A program made the translations under genes and the position numbers. DNA of 41,335 nucleotides, taken from contig CAIMWA010000264.1 of the NCBI GenBank assembly GCA_903845045.1, positions 1-41,335 on the forward strand, written 5' to 3'. Of this stretch, positions 35,150-41,335 are shown one piece after another; position 1 is the first letter of the stretch, and every line of letters begins with the position of its first letter. Below the pieces are notes generated by a model. It did not search any database. It was not told where the DNA came from and saw only the letters and a list, made by a program, of their open reading frames with translations. The stretch comes from an uncultured delta proteobacterium. GTDB taxonomy: Bacteria > Myxococcota_A > Polyangia > Polyangiales > Ga0077539.

Positions 35150-35965
35150 ATGTTCGCGCTGCTTACCCCGCGTACGGCCCTCGACCGGTTGGGCACCCAC
35201 CTCCGCAACGGCGACGGCGATCGGCCCGCAACGGCGTTGTTCCGCCTCGCCCCGACGCTTTCCGCGGGCCATGAAGTCGCGGTGTTCGCCGGCCTCGACC
35301 GGGTGCTCCGCTACCTGTCGGCGCTGCGCGTCACCGACTCCGAGGTCGCCTGGCTCCGGAGCCGCCCCGCACTTCGTGAAGTGCTCACCGAAGCGGTCGA
35401 GGGCTTCCTGCGGGATTTCCGCTGGCGCGGCGACGTCGACGCTCTCCCCGAGGGATCCGTCGCGCCGCCCGGAGCGCCGGTGCTGCGCCTCGCCGGGAGC
35501 GCGGCCGAGGTGGGATGGGTCGTGTCCTTCGTCCTCGCCGCCGTCGCTTCGGAGACCTCCGTGGCCACCGCCGCCGCGCACGCCGTGGCGTCGCACCGAG
35601 GGGCCTCGGTCGTCGAAGACTCCCTCGGCGTCGTCGATCCGGCGAGCGCTGCCCACGTGGCGCGCGCTGCCTGGGTCGGAGGCTGCGCCGGCTCCACCCT
35701 CGAGCAGGCGGGGTTCACCTTCGGGGTCCCGGTGCTCTCGCCGGGCACCGACGCGCGCTTCGTCTTCGCGCCTCCCGTCGGCCCCTTCGTCCACCACCAC
35801 GACGACGACGACGCGCCGGCGCCCGAGACGTTCCGCGCGTGGATGCGCCGCGGCAAGTTCGTCGCCGACCTCGCGTCGCTCGAGACGGCCGCGCACGACG
35901 CCCGGGAGCGCGCCGCGTACGCCCTCGCCCACCTCGTCGACGAGCGCCGCTGGTCACTTCGCTGA
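35150..35965 (+). CDS. Truncated nicotinate phosphoribosyltransferase-like pseudoenzyme
   Basis: The 271-aa protein looks like the N-terminal two thirds of NAPRTase (PncB). Family-like stretches are VFAGLDRVLRYLSALRVTD (46-64), FRWRGDVDALPEGSVAPPGA (90-109), VSFVLAAVASETSVATAAAH (125-144) and AAWVGGCAGSTLEQAGFTFG (173-192). The catalytic motifs are altered: the canonical DxGLRR region reads EDSLGVVDP (156-164), and the AHS motif holding the phospho-His region reads TDARFV (200-205). A HHHDDDD run (215-221) follows, and the C-terminal third of a normal 400-plus-aa enzyme is absent. GTG 35147 is an alternative start. TTGCGC-17-CGCCAT lies upstream. It is probably not a working NAPRTase and could be regulatory or a decaying gene. 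Confidence 0.65.
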   Translation: MFALLTPRTALDRLGTHLRNGDGDRPATALFRLAPTLSAGHEVAVFAGLDRVLRYLSALRVTDSEVAWLRSRPALREVLTEAVEGFLRDFRWRGDVDALPEGSVAPPGAPVLRLAGSAAEVGWVVSFVLAAVASETSVATAAAHAVASHRGASVVEDSLGVVDPASAAHVARAAWVGGCAGSTLEQAGFTFGVPVLSPGTDARFVFAPPVGPFVHHHDDDDAPAPETFRAWMRRGKFVADLASLETAAHDARERAAYALAHLVDERRWSLR

Positions 35966-36011
35966 TCGGTCGCTGGGGGACCGGTGTCCTCCGGCGGCCG
36001 CAGCGATTTCC

Positions 36012-37055
36012 ATGAATTTGGAACGTATCGTGCGCGGCACGGTTGGTGGATCATCGTCGGCCATGGCGTGCACCTGGATCCGACGAGGCGCGTTGATGGC
36101 GGTGGCTGCGGGCGCCGCGGCGTGCACCGCGAACCCCGACGACGTGAACTTCGACGCGCCGATGGGCTGGACGGCGGAGTCCATCACCTCGGCGTGTACG
36201 CGCGATGCGATCCTCGCCGGCACCCCGGCGAACCGGCGCGCCATCGTCGAGCGCGCGCTCGCCTGGGTCGACCAGGGAGTGCCCTACTCGCAGACGCCGC
36301 AGCCGCGCGAGGCGGGCTACCGAACCGACTGCTCGGGCCTCGTCTCGATGGCGTGGCAGCTCCCGGCGCCGGGCCACACCACGTACTCCTTCGCCGGCGG
36401 TCCTTGGGACGACCACGTGTCGCACCGCATCGACTGGAGCGAGCTGGCTCCCGGTGACGCGCTCAACAGCCCGCAGCACCACATCATGCTGTTCGCGGGG
36501 TGGCTCGACGAGAACCGCACGCGGTTCTGCACCATCGAGGAGTACAACTGGGGCCACCCCGCGACGATCCTGCACCACTCGATCTACGACGGCGCCGAGG
36601 GGTCCGACGTGCGCCACGCGTTTCTTCCCGTGCGCCTCGACGCCGCGCCGGCGCCCTCGCCCGCACCGTCGACCCCCGCCACGGGGGGAACGGGGAGCAC
36701 GCCGGCCGCCGCGCAGTGCTTCTCGAACACCCTCGGTCGCTGGATGCCGGACCATGCGTGCGTCGAGAGCCGCTTCGATCGGGCCTGGTATCAATGCGTG
36801 GGCGGGGTGTGGCGCGTCGGGCACGGCAGCTACGGCGCATGCACATCGGACAGCGCGCTGGCCGCCCCCACGGGCACGGCGACGTGCTTCTCGGGCACCC
36901 TCGGGCACTCCGTGGCCGACGCGACGTGCCTGCAGAGCCGCTTCGACGGCGCCTGGTACCAGTGCACCGACTCCGGCTGGGTCATCGACGCCGCGATCCC
37001 GTCGACACGGCGCGGTCCCATCGGCGCGTGCGCGACGATCGTGCCGCTGCACTGA
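36012..37055 (+). CDS. NlpC/P60-like lipoprotein with two C-terminal four-Cys repeats
   Basis: The 347-aa protein has a lipobox-like site VAAGAAAC (Cys38), a catalytic domain and a repeat region. The catalytic Cys107 lies in YRTDCSGLVSMAW. The second catalytic residue is probably His156 or His157 in SPQHHIMLFAG, with further His in NWGHPATILHHS. The cell-wall-peptidase fold cuts peptide bonds of murein, although some family members have other substrates. After a Pro/Ala/Thr linker (211-235) come two related modules (236-277 and 292-340), each with four Cys and the shared core SRFD.AWYQC. The internal ATG at 36063 gives a more typical lipoprotein signal and may be the true start. Confidence 0.82.
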   Translation: MNLERIVRGTVGGSSSAMACTWIRRGALMAVAAGAAACTANPDDVNFDAPMGWTAESITSACTRDAILAGTPANRRAIVERALAWVDQGVPYSQTPQPREAGYRTDCSGLVSMAWQLPAPGHTTYSFAGGPWDDHVSHRIDWSELAPGDALNSPQHHIMLFAGWLDENRTRFCTIEEYNWGHPATILHHSIYDGAEGSDVRHAFLPVRLDAAPAPSPAPSTPATGGTGSTPAAAQCFSNTLGRWMPDHACVESRFDRAWYQCVGGVWRVGHGSYGACTSDSALAAPTGTATCFSGTLGHSVADATCLQSRFDGAWYQCTDSGWVIDAAIPSTRRGPIGACATIVPLH

Positions 37056-37064
37056 CGCCGCGGG

Positions 37065-38087
37065 TCAGGCCTTCTTCGGGATCACCACGATGGGCTTGAG
37101 CACGGCCTTGCCGTCCTTGATCGTGACGTCGAGGCGCACGTCGGCGCCCTGGTACTTCGCCGCGAGCTTCGGCAGCGTGGCCCGTGCCTGCGCGGCGATG
37201 GTCTCGTAGCGCACGTCGGTGTTCTCGCCGGTCGTGCGCCGCGCCTCGACGAAGCGCTGGTGAAGCGCGCGAAGCTGCGGATCCTCGGGCTCCTTGGCGG
37301 GCATCGGCGGCCGCGGGGCCACGGTCCTCGCCGGCGGCAGCGAGGCGGCAGGACGCGCCAGGGGACGCGGCGCGAGGGACGGCGACGGGGCCACGGGGTT
37401 CGCCGGCGACGACCCCGCGGGGCGCGCCGGGGCGGGCATGGACCGCGGGAGCGTGGGGTTCGTCGGCGACGACCCCAGGGGACGCGCTGGGGCAGGCATG
37501 GAGCGCGGCGCCGCGGCCGGCGACCCGGGCGACGCAGCGCCGGTGGGGACCATCGACGGCGCCCGCAGCGAGCGCATCGGCGAGGTCGTCGGGACCGGCG
37601 CGGGCGTGGGGGCCGGCACCGGAACCGGCGCGGGAGCGGGCTCGCGCACCGGAGGGAGCTCGATGGCCTCCACGGCGTGGTTCTCCGAGGCGTCCTCGAG
37701 GTCGTCGGCGGACAGCTCGAACTCCGGACCGGCGTCGTCCGTCGGCGCATCGGCCTGCGGGCGGTCACCGGCGTCGAGGCGCTGCGCCAGGCGCTTGGCG
37801 CGGATCACGTCGCGCCGGTAGGTGCCCTCCTCGATCTTGCGGATCGTGCGGCCCCAGTGGGTCTGCAGCGACGTGAACCGCTGCACGAGGGTGTTGAAGC
37901 GGAACCGCAGCCCGGAGTTCCGCATCTGCTCCTTGTGGAGCGCCGCGAAGCGCCGGTCGACGTCCTTGCGCTGCACGAAGGGCACCATCTTCTCGATGCC
38001 CGTGAAGTACTGCTCATACTTGATGCGCAGCCGCTCGAGGCGGGTCTCGAGCTCCTCGAGCTCGCGCTGGATCTCCTGCGGCGTCAC
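37065..38087 (-). CDS. MXAN_5187 C-terminal-domain-like hypothetical protein
   Basis: The 340-aa protein starts with a conserved helical domain (about residues 1-105, with IQRELEELETRLERLRIKYE, FTGIEKMVPF and HWGRTIRKIEEGTYRRDV), recognised from myxobacterial MXAN_5187-type proteins. A long Pro/Ala/Ser linker follows (about 140-270) with an internal 20-residue duplication. A C-terminal domain (about 275-340, LRALHQRFVEARRTTGENTD and LDVTIKDGKAVLKPIVVIP) ends it. No signal peptide or enzyme motif is seen. The start ATG lies 25 nt after the LamG-like lipoprotein stop on the same strand. The function of the family is not established. Confidence 0.78.
   Translation of the reverse strand: MTPQEIQRELEELETRLERLRIKYEQYFTGIEKMVPFVQRKDVDRRFAALHKEQMRNSGLRFRFNTLVQRFTSLQTHWGRTIRKIEEGTYRRDVIRAKRLAQRLDAGDRPQADAPTDDAGPEFELSADDLEDASENHAVEAIELPPVREPAPAPVPVPAPTPAPVPTTSPMRSLRAPSMVPTGAASPGSPAAAPRSMPAPARPLGSSPTNPTLPRSMPAPARPAGSSPANPVAPSPSLAPRPLARPAASLPPARTVAPRPPMPAKEPEDPQLRALHQRFVEARRTTGENTDVRYETIAAQARATLPKLAAKYQGADVRLDVTIKDGKAVLKPIVVIPKKA
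37391..37510. repeat. Two tandem copies of a 60-bp coding repeat
   Basis: Copies at 37391-37450 and 37451-37510 differ at a limited number of positions and keep frame. Read on the minus strand they encode two copies of a 20-residue unit beginning RSMPAPARP and containing GSSP.NP in the linker of the MXAN_5187-like protein. This is a recent in-frame duplication in a disordered region. Confidence 0.75.
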
Positions 38088-38112
38088 GGGGTGCGCTCCT
38101 TCTCCACGGTCT

Positions 38113-38775
38113 TCACAGGGGCGTGACGACGAGGTTGTCGAAGTGCACGAGCGCGTCCCAGTCGTTGAACGCGAAGTACTCGTGGCCCGGGCCCGCCAGC
38201 GGGTACGGATCGTCCCACTCGAGCATCGGGCTGCCGTCGAGGAGCCATCGCAGCATGCGGTCCCGGCGCTCGACGGTGAAGTGGTAGTGCTTGCCGATCT
38301 CCACCGGCGGGCCCACGCGCTGCCGTCGGTCGGGGGCGTGCTCGTCCATGCGCGCGATGACGTTGTAGCGGTTGAACCAGCCGCCGAAGATCACCACGTA
38401 GCTCGTCGCGGTGTACGACGCCTGGCGCGCGTACGAGGTGCCGTCGCCGTAGACCTCGCACTTGAGGTCCCCCGCCGGCGACTCGCTCCACGCGTCGAAC
38501 TCGATGCGGGCGTTGCGCGGCAACCGGCGCTTCAGCCACAGCGGATGGTTGCGCGCGCCCTGCCCCCGCACGGCGCCGCCCTCGATGCGCCACCCGTCGC
38601 CGGTGACGTTCCAGTCCGCCCCGAGCTCGGCGCGCTCGAAGTGGTCCTCGAAGCGCTGGCGCATGGCCGGCGAGCGGGGCTCGGTGCACCCCGCCGCGAG
38701 CAGCGCCACGCCACCGCCCACGGACGCCACGGCGCCCGCGAGCGGGATGATCCATCGCAGGTTCCTCTGACCCAT
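38113..38775 (-). CDS. LamG/concanavalin-like hypothetical lipoprotein
   Basis: This is a 220-aa lipoprotein with signal peptide and lipobox LLAAGC (Cys30). The mature part has a jelly-roll pattern: FEDHFERAELGADWNVTGDG, WRIEGGAVRGQGARNHPLWL, ARIEFDAWSES, YHFTVERRDRMLRWLLDG and a final strand VHFDNLVVTPL. This is like LamG/DUF1080-type glycan-binding or glycosidase-like domains, but no catalytic pair is obvious. A TAGCAT hexamer lies 7 nt before the ATG. It is followed by the MXAN_5187-like gene on the same strand. It is probably outer-membrane anchored and sugar-binding, which is inference. Confidence 0.72.
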   Translation of the reverse strand: MGQRNLRWIIPLAGAVASVGGGVALLAAGCTEPRSPAMRQRFEDHFERAELGADWNVTGDGWRIEGGAVRGQGARNHPLWLKRRLPRNARIEFDAWSESPAGDLKCEVYGDGTSYARQASYTATSYVVIFGGWFNRYNVIARMDEHAPDRRQRVGPPVEIGKHYHFTVERRDRMLRWLLDGSPMLEWDDPYPLAGPGHEYFAFNDWDALVHFDNLVVTPL

Positions 38776-38851
38776 CGACGCGATGCTATCACAGCCGTCG
38801 CGGGCCCCCGCCCGTTGAACAATTCCGCCCGCTGGTGTGTCCTAGCAGGCC

Positions 38852-39373
38852 ATGAACCGACGCTTCACCGCCTCGTCGCTGCTCCTCGCCGCCGCCCTCA
38901 CCGCCGCCCAGCCGTCGCTGGCCATGGTGGGCACCGAAGCCCCGGAATTCACGCTCCCTTGCGCCGCCGGCGGCCCCACCCGCGGGCGCTTTCGCCTCGC
39001 CGACTCGCTGCACAACAAGCCCGTGGTGGTGCTGTTCTGGGCGACGTGGTGCCAGCCCTGCATGCAGGAGCTGCCCGTGTACCAGGCCCTCTATCAACGC
39101 TACGGCGGCCGCCTGCAGGTCGTCGCCGTGAGCATGGACGGCCCCGACAGCGTCGCCGAGGCGGGCGCCGCCGCGCGTCGTGTGGGCATCACGTTCCCGG
39201 TCGTCACGGACCTCGAGACGCAGGTCATCAGCGTCTACAACCCGCGCCGCGCGGCGCCGTTCTCCGTGTGGATCGGTCGCGACGGGGTCATCACCCGCGA
39301 GCACGAGGGGTTCTCGATGTCGGAGCAGCCGGCCATCGAGAGCGGCATCGCCGAGCTCATGAACCGCCACTGA
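38852..39373 (+). CDS. TlpA-like periplasmic thioredoxin
   Basis: This 173-aa exported thiol-disulfide protein has a signal peptide (about residues 1-24) and then a thioredoxin fold of the TlpA/ResA/AhpC-TSA type. It shows GTEAPEFTLPCAAGG, the redox motif WCQPC (Trp66, Cys67, Cys70) in LFWATWCQPCMQELPVYQ, and a later cis-Pro region RAAPFSVWIGRDG. It likely reduces cysteines of periplasmic proteins, for example during cytochrome c maturation. That would suit the many heme and Cys-rich proteins in this window, but no ccm gene is adjacent. TTGAAC at 38815 and TAGCAG at 38843 precede it, with imperfect spacing. Confidence 0.9.
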   Translation: MNRRFTASSLLLAAALTAAQPSLAMVGTEAPEFTLPCAAGGPTRGRFRLADSLHNKPVVVLFWATWCQPCMQELPVYQALYQRYGGRLQVVAVSMDGPDSVAEAGAAARRVGITFPVVTDLETQVISVYNPRRAAPFSVWIGRDGVITREHEGFSMSEQPAIESGIAELMNRH

Positions 39374-39451
39374 CGGCGGCGCGCTGGAAGAGAAGTGCGA
39401 GGCCCTCGCGCGCTGCATGGCGCCCGGGGGCCTTCGTGCAGGCGAGGAAGA

Positions 39452-40111
39452 TCAGCCGCTGGAGTCGTCCGAGGCAGCCGCGCCGGCGCTGGAGGCCGGG
39501 GTGTCGCCGAGGGCGCGGAGCTCGTCGCGGGCACGGCGGCCCACGTCGTTCCAGTCGGCCTGGTGGTGCCGCGCGAGGCCGTACACGTGGCCCGGGCGGT
39601 GCTCGCTCACGATGGCCGTCAGCGAGCGCATGATCTTGGCGGCGATGTCGTTGTCCTCGGGGTCCGAGATGCGGGGCTGGAGCACGCGGGTCTCGGCGGT
39701 GACGGCCTCGATCTTGAGGCGGAGCAGCGTCGGGTCCATGCCCGGCGCGTCGTTGCTGATCACGCGGACCTCTTCGCGCAGGCGCTCGAGGGGCTGGCGG
39801 ACGCCCGGGTCGTTGCCGCGGTTCTCGCCGCGGTAGGCCTGCGCCTCGGGGCGGAAATCCCGCGGAAACACCGACTCGCGGGGAAAGCGCGACTCGCGCG
39901 GCAGGCCCGGGTCGCGCGGCAGGCGGCTGTCGCGGCGCTCGTTGAAATCACGCGCCGGCCGGCGGTCGCCGCCGCCGAAGTCGTCGCGGCCCCGGGAGTG
40001 GCCCTGCGACGCGCCGAGCACGTCGTCGATGCGGGCGGCGGCATCGCGGAACATGTCACGCAACGAGGCAAGCAGCTCACGAACATCACGGTCGGAAGAA
40101 TTACGGTCCAT
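39452..40111 (-). CDS. Hypothetical protein with PRD/PRE-type Arg-Pro repeats
   Basis: This is a 219-aa hydrophilic protein without a signal peptide. An N-terminal helix (DVRELLASLRDMFRDAAARID, about residues 9-29) is followed by a Gly/Arg/Asp-rich low-complexity region. Within it a short unit, [L/F]PR[D/E] with 3-5 residue spacers, repeats six times (about residues 62-86). The C-terminal half is helical (LERLREEVRVIS, LKIEAVTAETRVL, IMRSLTAIVSEHRPG). The end is Ala/Ser/Asp-rich. A GAGG lies about 11 nt before the ATG. No domain is recognised. The charged repeats suggest a disordered linker or nucleic-acid contact. Confidence 0.65.
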   Translation of the reverse strand: MDRNSSDRDVRELLASLRDMFRDAAARIDDVLGASQGHSRGRDDFGGGDRRPARDFNERRDSRLPRDPGLPRESRFPRESVFPRDFRPEAQAYRGENRGNDPGVRQPLERLREEVRVISNDAPGMDPTLLRLKIEAVTAETRVLQPRISDPEDNDIAAKIMRSLTAIVSEHRPGHVYGLARHHQADWNDVGRRARDELRALGDTPASSAGAAASDDSSG

Positions 40112-40234
40112 GGAATGAAATCCTCGGTAGGGGGTGCGCCGCGACGCGGCGCAGGCAAATGCAGAGCGGTGGCTTCTACCCGCTCGCGCGCAACGGGCGC
40201 AAGCGTGACGCTGCGCAGTCGCTGCGTGATGTGG

Positions 40235-40263
40235 TTGGCAGCGCGAGCGTAGCCGTGCAGAAT
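40235..40263 (+). promoter_or_regulatory. Putative promoter of the PQQ-propeller-like lipoprotein gene (TTGGCA-17-CAGAAT)
   Basis: TTGGCA (40235-40240) and CAGAAT (40258-40263) are separated by exactly 17 bp. The start of transcription would be near 40270, giving a leader of about 38 nt with AAGGAA (40291-40296) as ribosome-binding site 11 nt before the ATG. It lies in the 196-nt divergent gap. Confidence 0.5.
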
Positions 40264-40307
40264 GTTCGCTCCCCGCTTCCCCACCGCCTGAAGGAACCCC
40301 TCGCAGC

Positions 40308-41335
40308 ATGCGCACGCCCTTCCGTACGTCGCCCCTTCGCCCCGTGATGCTCCTGACGGCCTTCGCGGCCGCCGCTTGTTCGTCGGGCACGACGCCGGGG
40401 CCGACCCCGACGGACGCCGGCGCCGCGACGGACCGCGGTACCTCCGCCACGGACACGGGCACGCCCGCCGACACCGGGTCGAGCACCCGCGACGCCGGGT
40501 CGACGCCGGCGCACGTCGCGGTGACGACGTACCAGTTCGACCGCGGGCGGTCCGGCGCGAACCGCAGCGAGACGCGGCTGACCCCGGCGAGCGTGCGGGC
40601 GGGCTTCGCGCGGTCCACCGCCTTCGCGCCGACGCTGGACGGCGAGGTGTACGCGCAGCCGCTGTACCTCCCGGCGCTCACGGTCAACGGCGCGGCGCAC
40701 GACGTGCTCTTCGTCGCGACGCAGAACAACACCATGTACGCGCTCGACGCTGCCGACGGCTCGGAGCTTTGGCACTCGTCGCTGGGCATGGCGGTGCCGC
40801 GCACGATGCAGCAGTGCGGGAACATCAGCACCATCGGCGTGGTGAGCACCGGCGTCATCGACGCCGCGACGAACACGCTGTACGCGGTGTCTTTCACGCG
40901 CGACAGCGGGCTGCACTTCAAGCTCAACGCCCTCGACGCGACGACGGGCATGCAGCGCAGCGGCTACCCTGTGAACATCGCGCCGCCCGCGGCGGGATCG
41001 TCGACCTTCGACGCGACCACCACGGGCCAGCGCGGCGCGCTCACCTTCGACAGCGGCCGGGTCTACATCCCCTTCGGCGGGCTCTACGGCGACTGCGGCA
41101 TCTACCACGGCTGGATCGTCGGCATCGACGCGGCGAGCCCGTCATCGCAGACGTCCTTCGCGACGCCGGGCCGCGGCTCGGGCATCTGGGCGCCCGGCGG
41201 CGCGGCGATGGACGAGACCGGGCGGCTCTACGTCGCCACGGGCAACAGCACCCCGCTCGGCGGGTCGACGCCGGGCTCCATGGGCGAGCGCGTGATCCGC
41301 TTGCAGGGCGGCGCGACGGGCCCCACCGCGGGCAC
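40308..41335 (+). CDS. PQQ-propeller-like lipoprotein (5' part, cut by window edge)
   Basis: The frame from ATG 40308 is open to the window end (342 full codons). A signal peptide with lipobox FAAAAC (Cys24) is followed by a Thr/Asp/Gly/Ala linker of TDAG/TDTG units (about 30-65). A beta-propeller then follows with PQQ-enzyme-like repeats, such as VLFVATQNNTMYALDAADGS, ALTFDSGRVYIPFGGLYGDC and DETGRLYVATGNSTPLGG. It is probably an outer-membrane or periplasmic lipoprotein, either scaffold-like or a quinoprotein. Catalytic status cannot be judged because the C-terminus is missing. AAGGAA lies 11 nt before the ATG. Confidence 0.83.
   Translation, partial: MRTPFRTSPLRPVMLLTAFAAAACSSGTTPGPTPTDAGAATDRGTSATDTGTPADTGSSTRDAGSTPAHVAVTTYQFDRGRSGANRSETRLTPASVRAGFARSTAFAPTLDGEVYAQPLYLPALTVNGAAHDVLFVATQNNTMYALDAADGSELWHSSLGMAVPRTMQQCGNISTIGVVSTGVIDAATNTLYAVSFTRDSGLHFKLNALDATTGMQRSGYPVNIAPPAAGSSTFDATTTGQRGALTFDSGRVYIPFGGLYGDCGIYHGWIVGIDAASPSSQTSFATPGRGSGIWAPGGAAMDETGRLYVATGNSTPLGGSTPGSMGERVIRLQGGATGPTAG

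Overview
The window is high-GC chromosomal DNA from a deltaproteobacterial lineage, most likely a myxobacterium of the Polyangiales/Sandaracinaceae type. This is inferred from the type IV pilus genes, an FHA-domain sigma54 activator, many lipoproteins with Thr/Asp/Ala/Gly linkers after the lipobox, an MXAN_5187-like protein and a histone-tailed nucleoid-like protein. No IS element, phage gene, CRISPR array, rRNA or tRNA could be supported. Genes are packed very tightly and several convergent pairs touch or overlap at their stop codons.

Layout. 1-5113 (+): twitching motility genes pilB (3' part), pilT, pilC and a PilS-like histidine kinase. 5108-5734 (-): pgsA. 5791-8196 (+): an FHA-sigma54 activator where pilR would be expected, then an integral-membrane flippase-like protein. 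8197-9563 (-): a family 4 (Fe-S) uracil-DNA glycosylase followed by an extremely acidic small protein. 9657-13820 (+): a Tat-type lipoprotein hydrolase, a PP2C phosphatase, and a zinc alcohol dehydrogenase overlapping a degenerate metallo-beta-lactamase-fold gene. 13991-15692 (+): a TPR-like protein and the prepilin peptidase pilD. 15693-17909 (-): serS and deoC.

18004-26386 is an accessory envelope block. It holds a large secreted protein, a lipoprotein and a di-heme lipoprotein on +, facing a beta-propeller/di-heme protein and a second lipoprotein that overlap by 4 nt on -. 26467-30017 (-) is a fatty-acid beta-oxidation operon (FadN-type multifunctional enzyme, then thiolase). 30322-32422 (+) holds the histone-tailed protein and a CNNM/CorC transporter-like protein. 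32425-33434 (-) holds tatA and a LysM/DUF882 peptidase.

33530-37055 (+) carries sixA, an alpha/beta hydrolase, a truncated nicotinate phosphoribosyltransferase-like pseudoenzyme and an NlpC/P60 lipoprotein with two four-Cys repeats. 37065-41335 carries an MXAN_5187-like protein (-), a LamG-like lipoprotein (-), a TlpA-like thioredoxin (+), a repeat-containing hypothetical (-) and the 5' part of a PQQ-propeller-like lipoprotein (+).

The most unusual points are the apparently inactive NAPRTase relative, an MBL-fold protein lacking several metal ligands, the FHA activator beside pilS, the facing heme-lipoprotein operons, and repeated promoter-like sequences so close to start codons that the transcripts would be leaderless or nearly so. 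All functional calls come from motif recognition by eye; no database search was run.
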